Translations under genes and position numbers: made by a program
In this document: piece by piece, positions 55,744-64,000 of the stretch
How the letters are laid out: each line of letters begins with the position of its first letter
Numbering within the stretch: position 1 is the stretch's first letter
DNA from: Haloarchaeobius iranensis
GTDB taxonomy: Archaea; Halobacteriota; Halobacteria; Halobacteriales; Natrialbaceae
Assembly: GCF_900103505.1 (NCBI RefSeq)
Contig: NZ_FNIA01000001.1
Span: forward strand, 239,178 to 303,177
Length of the DNA: 64,000 nucleotides
Direction: 5' to 3'
Notes under the pieces: model-generated
Database searches by the model: none
What the model was told of the DNA's origin: nothing
The model's input: the letters and a program-made list of their open reading frames with translations, nothing else

Positions 55744-56519
55744 CGCTCGACCACCCGGTGGAAGAGGACGATTCCCTGGACGACGAGCAGGTTCGTGACG
55801 AGGAAGAAGGTCATCTCCTCGACGGGGAGCCCGAGAAGGCCGACGCCGGTGGTGTGGGTCGGCGAGATGGCCCAGATGCCGAGCTCGATCGCGAGCCAGT
55901 CGGCCGCCCAGAGGTAGCCCGTCGGGACCGCGACGAGCAGGGCCAGCCGCCGCCGGATGGTCCAGAGGAAGCCGCCGCCGATGGCCCACTGAAGCGCGAG
56001 CACCGGCGCAGCCCACGCGAGTATCGCGCCGAGGTAGTACCCCGGGCCGGTGGTGACCGCCCAGAGGCCGACGGCGGCGACGGCGAGCCACGCGAGTGCA
56101 CCGCCGACGCGCGGGAACGTCATCGTCGCCGTGTCCCTCGGTACCGGCGTGGTGACGTAGCCGCCGTCGGTCGTCACGTCGGCCGCCGGGGGGTCGTTGG
56201 GGGCGGTGCCGGCGTCGGCCCAGCCGCGGTGATAGATCCAGAGCGCTGCCAGCACCGGCTGGAGCGCGATGAACAGGTACTCCTCGACGGGGGCCAGCCA
56301 GATGCGCGCGGTGACCGCGCCGTCGGCGTACCACCAGACGCCCTGTCCGATGAGGTAGTTGTCCCAGGGTGTCGTGTACACGAGCGCCGCCGCGACCATC
56401 AGGCCGGTTGCGACCCCGGCGTGGCGACGACGCTCGCGCCGACCCCTGCGGACCAGCATCGCGATAGGGATACCCACGAACACGACGAGGAACGCGGTGT
56501 ACGACGGGATGCTGGTCAT
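55734..56519 (-). CDS. crtY: Lycopene beta-cyclase (heterodimer-type, fused)
   Basis: 261 residues, seven spans, two lycopene_cyc domains: the first around PWDNYLIGQGVWWYADGAVTARIWLAPVEEYLFIALQP and the second around ADWLAIELGIWAISPTHTTGVGLLGLPVEEMTFFLVTNLLV. The duplicated PxEE(Y/M)xF motif carries the acidic catalytic residues. It converts lycopene to beta-carotene for retinal synthesis. Lies 67 bp after bop and overlaps blh. Start at MTSIPSY (56519); a longer Arg-rich frame upstream is noise. Confidence 0.94.
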   Translation of the reverse strand: MTSIPSYTAFLVVFVGIPIAMLVRRGRRERRRHAGVATGLMVAAALVYTTPWDNYLIGQGVWWYADGAVTARIWLAPVEEYLFIALQPVLAALWIYHRGWADAGTAPNDPPAADVTTDGGYVTTPVPRDTATMTFPRVGGALAWLAVAAVGLWAVTTGPGYYLGAILAWAAPVLALQWAIGGGFLWTIRRRLALLVAVPTGYLWAADWLAIELGIWAISPTHTTGVGLLGLPVEEMTFFLVTNLLVVQGIVLFHRVVERWR

Positions 56520-56586
56520 CGGGATGGGATGTGTTGAACGGTTACAGCGGTGTCTCGGTGGCTGTGCGGTGTGGTCGGGTGGCGAT

Positions 56587-57318
56587 TCAGGCCGCTTCCG
56601 GGCTCTCCGCGGCACCGGTGTCGGTCTCGACGGAGTCGAGGACGGCGTGGCTCCGCAGCAGCAGGAAGCCGAAGCCGACCTTCGCGCTCAGGTCGAGCAC
56701 CATGAAGATGGCCGTCTCGGGAACGATGCCGACGATGGCCAGCCCCTCGGTGCCGACGAGCCACACCACCGGGTAGGCGAACCAGAGCACCATCGTCAGG
56801 TTCCGGAGCGTTCCGAACAGGCTGCCGACCTCGCCGGGCTGCTCCTGGGCGCGGGCGGTGAGCCGCCCGACCAGGAAGTACAGCAGGACGAGGAAGAAGC
56901 CACAGCTGATGCCCCACCAGGCGATGCGGAGGGCCGCGCCCTCGGTCGCCAGTGCGCCGCCGAGCCCCGTGACGATCATCGCGATGTCGAGGCCGACGAG
57001 CGTCCCGATAGTGTTCCGGCTCGCCCCGGCGAGCAGCGCGAGGTCGAGCAGGAGCAGCGGCGTGGTGAACAGCCAGTCAGCGTACCGCGCCCAGTACACG
57101 GGGTAGTCGTGATTCGGGATGTCGATGACGCCGAACCCTGTCGCCATCGAGAAGTACGACACCGCCGCGATGGCTGGGATGAACGTCGTGACGATGTAGT
57201 ACGTCTTCTTGCGCTCGTCCGTCTCGTTCCAGCCCATCGCGAGGAACGCGAGGGTGCCGAGTGTCATGCCTGCCGTGCCTATCCATAGCCAAATCGCTTC
57301 GTCTCCTGGTACTGCCAT
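56587..57318 (-). CDS. bop: Bacteriorhodopsin (light-driven proton pump)
   Basis: 243 residues, seven helices. The retinal lysine is Lys213 in [37 protein letters not shown] gives Asp81 and Thr85 (acceptor site) and Asp92 (donor, BR Asp96), and Asp209 is the counter-ion partner. Two glutamates (GTEG and IVPET) match the BR proton-release pair Glu194/Glu204. All pump residues are therefore present: an outward proton pump, not a chloride pump or sensor. Leu at the BR Leu93 position predicts green absorption. Mature protein probably starts after a short propeptide. First gene of the operon. Confidence 0.97.
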   Translation of the reverse strand: MAVPGDEAIWLWIGTAGMTLGTLAFLAMGWNETDERKKTYYIVTTFIPAIAAVSYFSMATGFGVIDIPNHDYPVYWARYADWLFTTPLLLLDLALLAGASRNTIGTLVGLDIAMIVTGLGGALATEGAALRIAWWGISCGFFLVLLYFLVGRLTARAQEQPGEVGSLFGTLRNLTMVLWFAYPVVWLVGTEGLAIVGIVPETAIFMVLDLSAKVGFGFLLLRSHAVLDSVETDTGAAESPEAA

Positions 57319-57346
57319 GGTACGGGTAGACGTACGATGTCCGCTT

Positions 57347-57375
57347 GATTATGATGAGTGCCGAACTAGTTGTGC
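57347..57375 (-). promoter_or_regulatory. bop promoter: TATA-like box and adjacent Bat-type UAS
   Basis: On the bop strand GCACAACTAGTTCGG (57375-57361) matches the haloarchaeal bop UAS consensus ACCcnactagTTnGG at nearly all fixed positions and is followed by catcataatc (57356-57347) about 29-38 nt before the ATG. This is the layout known in Halobacterium, where Bat activates bop. Confidence 0.8.
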
Positions 57376-57401
57376 TCTACCCACAGCACATATGTGGCTT
57401 T

Positions 57402-57416
57402 ACTAACTGATTGGGT
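57402..57416 (-). promoter_or_regulatory. Second Bat-type UAS-like site
   Basis: ACCCAATCAGTTAGT on the minus strand keeps the ACCC start and the AGTT core of the UAS but differs at two core positions. Same orientation as the bop-proximal site, about 85-100 nt from the bop ATG. Confidence 0.5.
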
Positions 57417-57508
57417 GTGGGATGTAAAAATTGCCTGCTATATCGTGGTGTGGTTTAACATGACCCGATTCACGCGGCCGAGGTCCGGTGACGCATTCGG
57501 CTCCTATA

Positions 57509-57523
57509 CCGAACTGGTTGGGA
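57509..57523 (-). promoter_or_regulatory. Third Bat-type UAS-like site with adjacent TATA
   Basis: TCCCAACCAGTTCGG on the minus strand is followed immediately by tataggag (57508-57501), repeating the UAS-TATA pairing of the bop promoter. No gene start lies at the expected distance downstream. Confidence 0.6.
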
Positions 57524-57549
57524 TTGGCGGGGGCAGGCGTTTTCTAATA

Positions 57550-57564
57550 CCTACCTAGTTGGGC
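57550..57564 (-). promoter_or_regulatory. Fourth Bat-type UAS-like site with adjacent TATA
   Basis: GCCCAACTAGGTAGG on the minus strand touches the last base of bat and is followed by tattagaaaa (57549-57540). Third UAS-TATA pair pointing toward bop. The T-run at 57425-57431 region (caatttttac on this strand) could end a short transcript started here. Confidence 0.55.
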
Positions 57565-59543
57565 TACGGGCGGTCGAAGAACTCGCCGACGAGCTTGCGT
57601 TCGGCCGCACGGAGGTGCTGATGGTACGTCGAGCGAGCGATGCCCATCGACTCCGCGAGGTCGTCTCCGCTCGTCGGGCGCGGCCACTCGAAGAAGTCCC
57701 CGAAGTACGCCCGCTGGAGGGCGGTCAGCTGGCGGTCGGTCAGCTCGTCCTCTAGCGCGGCGATGAACTCCTGTTTCGTCGTCGCGGCGCGCTGGCGCTC
57801 GCGGTACGCACCCAGGCTGACCCCCCCGAACGCCTGCTCGACGTTGTCCACCACGGTCCGCGCGTTGGCCTCCCGGGGGAGCTCGACCTCGACGGTCGTC
57901 GTCTCCGGCGACGCCTCGATGTCGGTCACGTCGCCGCCGTACTCCGCGAGCGTCGAGAGCAGCCCGGAGCTACCGATGCTGAACTCGACGAGCGCGATGC
58001 CCTCGTTCCGGGTGATGACCTTCGCCGCGGCCACGTCGTCGTGCTCCTCGGCGATCGCGACCACCGCGTCGGGGTCGTCCGACTCGACGGTGAAGAACAT
58101 CCCGAGCGTGTCGTCGTCGCGGTACACCGACCCCGCGTACGAGAGCGTCGCGTCCGCGCGCTGGGCCACGTCCACGAAGAACACCGACCGGTCGTCGACG
58201 TGGAACGAGAGCTCGACGATGTCGTCCGCGGTCAGCGTCCGGCGCGTCTCGGCCGCCGACACCGCCGTCGCGACCATCCGGCCGAGCGCGGCGAGGATGG
58301 TCGCCTCGCGTTCGTCCAGCGCGTCCGCGTCGGAGGTGTACACCGTCAGCACGCCGTAGCGGGCGTCGCGGTACACCAGCGGGATGGCCGCCAGCATCTC
58401 GCATCGGTCGTCGGTTCTCGCCTCGTGCCACGCCGCCGTCGGTAGCCCCTCGACGGCCGCGACCTGCACCTCGCCGGTCTCGATGGCGCGGGCGACCGGC
58501 CCGTCGCTCCGGCTGAGCTCGAGCGCGTCGCCCTCGCTGGGCCCGCCGACGATGGCGTTCGGGCGGATGCTGTCGTCCGCCAGGTCCGGCTCGCCGACCC
58601 ACGCACAGGTGTACGGGTCGGTGTCGGCGAGCAGCTCCGTGACGTTCCGTTCGATGCCCGCCCGGGTGGTCGACTCGACCAGCGCCCGCGTCGTCTCCTG
58701 GACCACGCCGTTGACCCGGTCGAGGAGGTGTTCGAGCCCCGCGCGCTCGGTGTCCAGCATCGCGGCGCGGTGTTCGGCCGTGCGCTCGGCGTCCACGCGG
58801 TCGGTCACGTCCGTCTGGAAGCCCACGTAGTGGGTCACCTCGCCCGCGCTGTTCCGGACCGGCGCGATGTCCACGCGGTTCCAGAACCGCTCGCCGTCTT
58901 TCGTGTAGTTCACCAGCTCGACCGACTCCGACTCCTGGGCCTCGATGGCGTCGCGCATCGCCTGGATCGCCTCCGGGTCCGAGTCCTCGCCCTGGAGGAA
59001 CCGACAGTTCCGGCCGATGGCGAACTCGCGCTCGTACCCCGTGAGCCGCACGAACGACTCGTTGACGTACACCAGCGGCATGTCAGGTGCGTTCGCGTCC
59101 GCGATGGTGATGCCGACCGGGGCCTCGTCCAGCGCTCGCTCCTTCAGCCGGTCCGTCCCGGTCCCAGCCTCCAGGCACGCGCTGACGCGCTCGCGCAACC
59201 GGTCCTCCCAGTCGCCGGTCTGACGGCGCACGTAGCCGTCGACGTCCGCCGCGACAGCCCGCTCGGCCACCCGCTCGCTGCCCATCGCGGAACACAGCAC
59301 GACCGGTACCTGCCCGTGGACCGCGCGGACGGTCTCGAGCAGCTCCAGCCCGGTCCGCTCGCCCAGGTCCTGCTCGGTCACGACACAGTCCGGCACCGCC
59401 CGCCCGATGGCAGAGAGCGCCTCGTCGTCGCTCCCGGCGATTTCGACGTCCGCGTCGGCACCGAGGTCCGTCAGTACAGCCGCCGTCTCCGCAGCCCGGT
59501 CCTCGTCGCCGTCGACGACGAGAATCCGGGGAGTCGCACTCAT
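57564..59543 (-). CDS. bat: Bat: bacterioopsin transcriptional activator (REC-like, LOV/PAS, GAF, HTH)
   Basis: 659 residues. Residues 1-115: receiver-like domain with the phospho-acceptor Asp replaced by Glu57 (VVTEQDLGERTG). About 135-250: PAS of LOV type with GRNCRFLQ (Cys180), NYTKDGERFWN and YVGFQTDVT. About 270-430: GAF-like domain. About 430-580: bacterioopsin-activator domain. C-terminus: HTH_10 DNA-binding helix (DDLAESMGIARSTYHQHLRAAERKLVGEFF). It activates bop under low oxygen and light in Halobacterium. Upstream is a ctttaggg TATA word (about 59568-59575). Confidence 0.95.
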   Translation of the reverse strand: MSATPRILVVDGDEDRAAETAAVLTDLGADADVEIAGSDDEALSAIGRAVPDCVVTEQDLGERTGLELLETVRAVHGQVPVVLCSAMGSERVAERAVAADVDGYVRRQTGDWEDRLRERVSACLEAGTGTDRLKERALDEAPVGITIADANAPDMPLVYVNESFVRLTGYEREFAIGRNCRFLQGEDSDPEAIQAMRDAIEAQESESVELVNYTKDGERFWNRVDIAPVRNSAGEVTHYVGFQTDVTDRVDAERTAEHRAAMLDTERAGLEHLLDRVNGVVQETTRALVESTTRAGIERNVTELLADTDPYTCAWVGEPDLADDSIRPNAIVGGPSEGDALELSRSDGPVARAIETGEVQVAAVEGLPTAAWHEARTDDRCEMLAAIPLVYRDARYGVLTVYTSDADALDEREATILAALGRMVATAVSAAETRRTLTADDIVELSFHVDDRSVFFVDVAQRADATLSYAGSVYRDDDTLGMFFTVESDDPDAVVAIAEEHDDVAAAKVITRNEGIALVEFSIGSSGLLSTLAEYGGDVTDIEASPETTTVEVELPREANARTVVDNVEQAFGGVSLGAYRERQRAATTKQEFIAALEDELTDRQLTALQRAYFGDFFEWPRPTSGDDLAESMGIARSTYHQHLRAAERKLVGEFFDRP

Positions 59544-59594
59544 GAATACTCCTATCGGACTCCCACCCTAAAGCACTTGCCAGTCCTTGGCACG

Positions 59595-59843
59595 CTACGG
59601 CACCAGCTGCTCCCCGTCGTCGTCGTACACGACGATGGCGTCGACGGGACACGAGCGCGCCGCGAACTTCGCGTCCAGCTCCTCCCCCTCCGGTACTTCG
59701 ACGGCGAACAGGTCCTCCCCGACCTCCTCTCCGCCCACGAGGTCGGCCTTCCCGTCGTCCTCGTCCTTCTCGAACCCATCGCCCCACTCCGCCACGCACT
59801 GGAACATCCCGATACAGGTGTCCCGGTCGAACTCGACTCGCAT
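59595..59843 (-). CDS. Single-cluster ferredoxin (3Fe-4S/4Fe-4S type)
   Basis: 82 residues. Cys10 and Cys16 in DTCIGMFQCVAEWGDGF and the distal CPVDAI motif give only three to four cysteine ligands, as in small single-cluster ferredoxins of the fer4_15 type. The acidic middle is typical of haloarchaea. Electron carrier for P450-like or other oxidoreductases, partner unknown. Upstream on this strand by 60 nt is Cgi121, but no overlap suggests co-translation. Confidence 0.9.
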   Translation of the reverse strand: MRVEFDRDTCIGMFQCVAEWGDGFEKDEDDGKADLVGGEEVGEDLFAVEVPEGEELDAKFAARSCPVDAIVVYDDDGEQLVP

Positions 59844-59903
59844 GCGCTGGCGTTCGTCCGAGACGGGTAAATGATTGACGGGGAGCGTTCCGGGCGCCCG
59901 CCG

Positions 59904-60428
59904 TCACTTCTCGACGACCAGCAGCGAGACGCGCTCGCGGACCAGCTCGGAGAGGGAGGCGTCGGTCGCGGCGCGCTCCGCCTCGCAGACGTCGAAGAAC
60001 TCGCAGACCCGGGCCTCGTCGGTGGCCGTTTCGAGCACCTCGTCCTCGCTCCACTCGGCGGCGAGCGCCGCTGCTGCGGCGGCTTCGCGGTCGTCCGTCT
60101 CGAACGGCTCGTCGGGGAACTCGCTCACGACGACGGCGACGACCGGCACGCCGGTCCCCTCTGGCACGCCCAGTTCGAGTGCGCGGGAGATCTGCCGGCG
60201 GCCGGCGGCGTACAGCAACACCTCGACACCGGGGTCGCGGGCGATGGCGTCGTCACGACGCCAGGCGCGGGCCGCACGGTCGACCGCAACGTGTAGGTGG
60301 GCCTCGTCGACGACGTATCGCGGGTCGAACGCCTGGACGACGCAGTCGTGCTCGGCGGCGACGGTATCGAGGAACGCGAGGAGTTCGTCCACGTCGGCGA
60401 CCGGCGTCCGGCCCTGGACCACCCGCAT
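59904..60428 (-). CDS. KEOPS complex subunit Cgi121
   Basis: 174 residues. [39 protein letters not shown] and the signature LLYAAGRRQISRALELGVPEGTGVPVVAVVV identify Cgi121, which recruits tRNA to the KEOPS complex (Kae1-Bud32-Pcc1-Cgi121) that makes the t6A37 modification. Its ATG overlaps the stop of hel308 (TGATG), so the helicase and this subunit are co-translated, a pairing seen in other archaea. Confidence 0.93.
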   Translation of the reverse strand: MRVVQGRTPVADVDELLAFLDTVAAEHDCVVQAFDPRYVVDEAHLHVAVDRAARAWRRDDAIARDPGVEVLLYAAGRRQISRALELGVPEGTGVPVVAVVVSEFPDEPFETDDREAAAAAALAAEWSEDEVLETATDEARVCEFFDVCEAERAATDASLSELVRERVSLLVVEK

Positions 60429-62830
60429 CAGAAGTCACCCAGGCTGGTCTGGCTCTGTGGTTCGTCGTCCTGCTCGCCCGTCGCGCCGTCCCCACTGTCA
60501 CCCTCGCCGTCCGCGACCACCTCGTTCGCCGGGTCGACGCCCTCGACGGACGGGTCCTCCCGACCGGCGTTCTGCATGATGGTCTCCGCGGTCTTCGGCC
60601 GGTCGCCCAGCGCGGCGAGCACGACCGACTTGTCGACCGTGCGGAGGGCCTCGCGGTCCTCGATACCGGCGTCGTGGAGCCGCCGGGCGCGCTTGCGGCC
60701 GACCTCGCGCACGGAGACGAGTTCGAGTAGCTCCTCGCGCACGCCGTCCTGCACCCGTTTCTTCGCCTCGCGCACGCCGACCGTGACCGGGCCGGGGAGG
60801 TCGAGCTCGCCGGCGACGCGCTCGGTCGCGCCGAGCAGCCACTCCGCCGTCTCGACCTTCCCGCGCAGGTCGCCCGGTCCCACGTCGTAGCGCTCGGTGA
60901 TGCGGTCCTCGTCGACCTCGTCGGCCCAGTCCTCCAGCAGCCGGGCGGTCTTGAGCGCCGAGAGCCAGTCCTCGAAGCGGTCCTCCTCGTACTCCGTCGG
61001 CGCGGGGCCGAGCAGCTCCGCCTCGCGCTCGTAGAACACCTCGGTGAACTCCTCCCGGTCGCCGGATTTCAGGTACAGCTCGTACATGTCCGGTGTGCGA
61101 GAGAGCAGCTGGTAGAGCCCGAGCGGGGTGGGCTTGTCGATGTCGGTGTCCGCGACGCCCGGTGCTTCGCCATCGCCGTCGTCGGCCTCCGTCCCGTCGT
61201 CGCTCCGGCTGAACGTCTGGAAGCCCGCCGTCGTCTCCTCGGCCTCGAACTCGGTCGTCGGCTCGGTCGCGCCCGCGATGGACTCCAGCCCGTCGATGAT
61301 GGTCGCCGCGCTCATCGGGTCGAGGTACAGCATCGAGACGGTGTGGCCGACGTTCGTCGCGGTCAGCTCGTCGCCGTCGCGCTCGACGAAGCCGTTCTGG
61401 ACGAGGTAGTCGACGACGCTGTCGGCGACGCGCTCCAGCCGCCCCTCCTCGGTGGACTGGCTGGCGTAGAGCGTCTGCTCCAGGAACGACAGCAGCCCCT
61501 CGCGGGTCCGGGCGAAGCCGGAGGCGATGGTCGCCAGCACGTGGGTCCGCATCGCCGGTTCGGCCGCCAGCTTCGACCGGACGTCCTCTGGCTCGGCGTC
61601 GATGTACCGGTCCTGTAGCTCCTCGATGTCCTCGTGGCTGTTCGCGAGCAGCACCGCCTCGCCGTAGGGGTCCCGGCCCGGGCGGCCCGCCCGCCCCATC
61701 ATCTGGTGGACCTCGAGCACCGACAGCGGCTGCATCCCGGTGCCGTCGTAGCGCCGCCAGTCCCGCACGACGACCCGGCGGCTCGGCGTGTTCACACCCG
61801 CGGCGAGCGTCGGCGTCGCGCTCACGACCTTCAGCGTGCGGTCGCGGAACGCGTCCTCGACGAGCTGACGGTGCCCCCTGGCCAGCCCGGCGTGGTGGAA
61901 CGCCGCGCCCTTGGCGACGGCGTCGGCGAGGTCGTCGCTGGTCTCCGCGTCGCTCACGTCGCGGATATCGTCGGCGAGCCCGGCGAGCGTCTCCTTCGTC
62001 TCGCTGTCGAGGAACGGCTCGACCACGTCGCCGAGCCGGCGGGCGGCCGCCTCCGCGTTCCGTCGGGAGTTGACGAACACCAGCGAGGAGCCGCCCTCGG
62101 AGAGCGTATCCCGCACCAGCCCGGCGGTCTGCTTCTCGCCGTCGCGGACCGGCACCTCCCGCGTGGTGTCGTCCTCGAAGTGCAGCGCCTGGCCGTAGTG
62201 GACGCCCTTCCGGAGCTCGATGGGCCGCCAGTCCGAGTCGACGAGTTCGGCGTCGAGCCACTCGGCGATGTCCCCGGCGTTGCCGACCGTCGCGGAGAGC
62301 GCGACGACCTGGAGCCCGGGGTTCACCTGCCGGAGCTTCGCGAGGGTGACCTCCAGCGTCGGCCCGCGGTTCCGGTCGTCGATGAGATGCACCTCGTCGG
62401 CGACGACGCAGGTCAGGTCCTCCAGCCACGGCGCGCCGTTGCGCACCAGCGAGTCCACCTTCTCGCTGGTCGCGACGACGATGTCCTTCTCGGCGAGCCA
62501 GCCGCCGTCGGACTCGTAGTTGCCCGTCGAGACGCCGACGCTCACGCCGAACGACTCGAACGCCTCGAACTCCGCCTTCTTCTCCGACGCCAGCGCCCGC
62601 AGCGGGACGATGTAGAGCGCCTTGCCGCCGCGCTGGACCGCCGAGAGCATCGCCAGCTGGGCGACGAGCGTCTTGCCCGACGCGGTGGGGACCGACGCGA
62701 CGAGGCTCTGGCCCTCGGTCACGCCGGCCTCGACCGCCTCGGCCTGGGGCGGGTACAGCTCCTCGATGCCCTGCTCGTGGAGCTGGTCGACGAACGCCGA
62801 CGGGACCCCCGGCACGTCCGCTGTCTTCAT
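60428..62830 (-). CDS. hel308: ATP-dependent DNA helicase Hel308 (Ski2-like)
   Basis: 800 residues. Motif [14 protein letters not shown], motif II DEVHLID, motif III SATVGN, motif [14 protein letters not shown], followed by the winged helix, ratchet and C-terminal HhH ([13 protein letters not shown]) domains. It unwinds lagging strands at stalled replication forks, and acts near the Hef pathway. Acidic inserts in the middle are halophilic additions. TATA-like agtttaaacc lies about 29 nt before the ATG at 62830. Confidence 0.96.
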   Translation of the reverse strand: MKTADVPGVPSAFVDQLHEQGIEELYPPQAEAVEAGVTEGQSLVASVPTASGKTLVAQLAMLSAVQRGGKALYIVPLRALASEKKAEFEAFESFGVSVGVSTGNYESDGGWLAEKDIVVATSEKVDSLVRNGAPWLEDLTCVVADEVHLIDDRNRGPTLEVTLAKLRQVNPGLQVVALSATVGNAGDIAEWLDAELVDSDWRPIELRKGVHYGQALHFEDDTTREVPVRDGEKQTAGLVRDTLSEGGSSLVFVNSRRNAEAAARRLGDVVEPFLDSETKETLAGLADDIRDVSDAETSDDLADAVAKGAAFHHAGLARGHRQLVEDAFRDRTLKVVSATPTLAAGVNTPSRRVVVRDWRRYDGTGMQPLSVLEVHQMMGRAGRPGRDPYGEAVLLANSHEDIEELQDRYIDAEPEDVRSKLAAEPAMRTHVLATIASGFARTREGLLSFLEQTLYASQSTEEGRLERVADSVVDYLVQNGFVERDGDELTATNVGHTVSMLYLDPMSAATIIDGLESIAGATEPTTEFEAEETTAGFQTFSRSDDGTEADDGDGEAPGVADTDIDKPTPLGLYQLLSRTPDMYELYLKSGDREEFTEVFYEREAELLGPAPTEYEEDRFEDWLSALKTARLLEDWADEVDEDRITERYDVGPGDLRGKVETAEWLLGATERVAGELDLPGPVTVGVREAKKRVQDGVREELLELVSVREVGRKRARRLHDAGIEDREALRTVDKSVVLAALGDRPKTAETIMQNAGREDPSVEGVDPANEVVADGEGDSGDGATGEQDDEPQSQTSLGDF

Positions 62831-62950
62831 CTACCCCCACTTGGCTCCTGGCGTGGTTTAAACTGTCGTGTTCGGGGGCGTGTGTGGGGGTCGGGGTGGG
62901 GGACTCCATCCGTTAATTCGCTATGGTCATACTGATTGGAAATACTCGTC

Positions 62951-62967
62951 GTTGATTTTTAATCAAC
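62951..62967. repeat. 17-nt palindrome, possible operator
   Basis: gttgatt-ttt-aatcaac is a perfect 7-bp inverted repeat around a TTT centre in the first AT-rich stretch after hel308. It could be an operator or TATA-containing promoter for the following gene, or mark the edge of inserted DNA. Confidence 0.4.
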
Positions 62968-63720
62968 AGAGCAATTCGTCGTTCGTGAGAATGGGCGTGA
63001 ACTCCCACTAAAAATCCGGATCGATATACTCGACGACAAAGTGACCGGGACTGTCAAGCGACCGACTTCGGAGTACGGTTCAGTTGCGTTCTCACTCAAT
63101 CCAGCAGATCAGGGATTCACGCACGCAGATGTGGGTGAAGCTCTACGACCAGGCCGGAAATCAGTAGGGGTTGTCAGCACTGCCGAAATCGACATTCCGA
63201 ACGAGGGGATTCCGAAATCGAACAGCATCCAGAATGCTCCGGTTTCAGCACAGTCTAGCAGCTCAGACAGTGGCTCGCAAACGGAGAGCGACGGTGTCGG
63301 TACGAACGACCACACCGATCCGGGCGGAGGGGGTGGTGGAGGGTGTAGCTCCGATACCGTCGGATTCTTGGATGCGAACTCCCTGTCTGGCTCGATGTCG
63401 GAGGACTTCCCGAGTAGATGTAGCGATGAATCTGCTGGTTCAAGCTGGACGTACGAGTTCGGGACCTCGGCCCAAGTCCGGTACAACAGCGACTGTACCG
63501 TCGCCACGGACTACGACGAGATAGCGGGGACTGGTGGTTTCAAGCGATTCCAGATGCAGGGTCACTTCAGTGATCCCCCGGATCCGTATGCCAATAGCTG
63601 CGACCAGGAGTACGGGATACCGTATCAGACCGGCGTCGAGTTCTTTGCGAACCAGACTGGCGGGACCGAACAGAATCAGGCCTCCATGGAGCGTGTCATA
63701 GAAAGCCTCCCAAGGGAGGC
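62963..63720 (+). pseudogene. Hypothetical gene, lacking a clear start and cut by an insertion sequence
   Basis: The frame is open from the TAA at 62960 and looks like protein before its first usable start, GTG at 63041: ...ELPLKIRIDILDDKVTGTV. The product has a Ser/Gln/Asp-rich region and a Gly-tract (GGGGGGG, about residue 93) and then a Cys-containing part (CSSDTVGF.., FPSRCSDESAGSSWTYEFGT, SCDQEYGIPYQTGVEFFANQ). Codon use is less GC3-biased than in the core genes. Near 63720 it runs into the left end of an insertion sequence and loses its own C-terminus. Family unknown. Confidence 0.6.
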
Positions 63721-64000
63721 CGCAGGGTTTGGAAACTGTGTCCAGCAGTACCAACGCCCTGCAAGACGTAGCTTCGGTAGACGACTTCTTGAATGCGGCG
63801 GCTACCGAGACAGTACCGTTGTTCGAGTATCTTGAGTTCGATTTTCTGCTGGAGTACGACGTGTTCGCCCCCGCTTGCCGGGGGCGAACACGAGTTCACG
63901 AGCCAGCAGACCTCTTTCGTGGCTTCCTCCACTGCTACTACGAGGATGTCTACGGCACGCGTCCGGTTACACGAGAACTTCAGAACGGCCTTGTCTGGTA
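63705..64000 (+). mobile_element. Insertion sequence, left part (continues past the window)
   Basis: A perfect 7-bp hairpin gcctccc-aa-gggaggc (63705-63720) and the following gcagggtttgg word precede a transposase frame. The exact boundary and terminal inverted repeat cannot be fixed because the right end is outside. The upstream gene is disrupted here. Confidence 0.65.
63738..64000 (+). CDS. Transposase, N-terminal part (IS4/IS5-type haloarchaeal family)
   Basis: GTG at 63738 opens a frame with no stop to the window end: SSSTNALQDVASVDDFLNAA, then LFEYLEFDFLLEYDVFAPAC and FRGFLHCYYEDVYGTRPVTR, ELQNGLVW. The LFRGFLHCYYxDxYGxRPV region is typical of the N-terminal part of haloarchaeal DDE transposases. 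At least 87 residues are visible; the catalytic DDE triad lies outside. The family name is tentative. Confidence 0.75.
   Translation, partial: MSSSTNALQDVASVDDFLNAAATETVPLFEYLEFDFLLEYDVFAPACRGRTRVHEPADLFRGFLHCYYEDVYGTRPVTRELQNGLVW

Noticed and set aside
57370..57558. 62-codon plus-strand frame between bop and bat
   Set aside because: Runs through the UAS array on the opposite strand, has no codon bias, and the elements around it point the other way.

Overview
The window is a high-GC chromosomal segment of a halophilic archaeon (class Halobacteria). The evidence is the very acidic proteome, Tat-type lipoprotein signals, genes starting about 25-33 nt downstream of AT-rich TATA-like boxes, archaeal information-processing genes (PolD large subunit, Hef, Hel308, KEOPS Cgi121, archaeal-type AlaRS and GlyRS) and a bacteriorhodopsin locus. 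I cannot fix the genus from sequence alone. About 65 genes or gene remnants are supported; most long antisense reading frames are shadows caused by the high GC3.

Region by region. 1-9.6 kb: the 3' part of alaS, two DUF4013 membrane-protein paralogues each preceded by a tiny overlapping reading frame, an HD phosphohydrolase, a Tat lipoprotein, an alpha/beta-hydrolase lacking its nucleophile, a G-rich non-coding stretch, a class I glutamine amidotransferase and a membrane protein. 9.6-24.4 kb: a gene-free block full of short inverted repeats, a glutaryl-CoA-type acyl-CoA dehydrogenase, HAD phosphatase, a lipoprotein gene broken by three frameshifts, DCC, cupin, CsaA-like, ferredoxin and PHP genes, several small haloarchaeal proteins, an NmrA-type/membrane protein gene pair, a UPF0200/UPF0201 pair, YccF, and an intron-containing tRNA-Arg(TCT) whose 3' end is duplicated downstream, as at an old integration site. 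24.4-31.5 kb: MaoC hydratase, an isolated large beta-propeller protein, a sensor histidine kinase, an M29 aminopeptidase.

31.0-39.5 kb: a complete minus-strand dipeptide/oligopeptide ABC importer operon (binding protein, two permeases, two ATPases with large insertions, and a small membrane protein), translationally coupled by 1-4 nt overlaps. 39.8-54.7 kb: information processing and core metabolism: a PCC-domain protein coupled to polC (PolD large subunit with a 506-aa homing-endonuclease intein), a four-CBS protein coupled to glyS, a dolichol-kinase-like protein, hef, a Gln-rich zinc-ribbon protein, a cohesin-domain surface protein and mdh.

54.7-59.5 kb: the light-energy locus on the minus strand, bop (proton-pumping bacteriorhodopsin), crtY (lycopene cyclase), blh/brp (beta-carotene cleavage to retinal), with the regulator bat directly upstream. 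The 245-bp bop-bat gap carries four sites resembling the Bat upstream activating sequence, all in bop orientation. Thus pigment precursor, chromophore, apoprotein and regulator lie together. 59.6-62.8 kb: ferredoxin, Cgi121 and Hel308. From 62.9 kb to the end composition drops toward AT and the content becomes accessory: a hypothetical gene interrupted by an insertion sequence whose transposase runs off the window.
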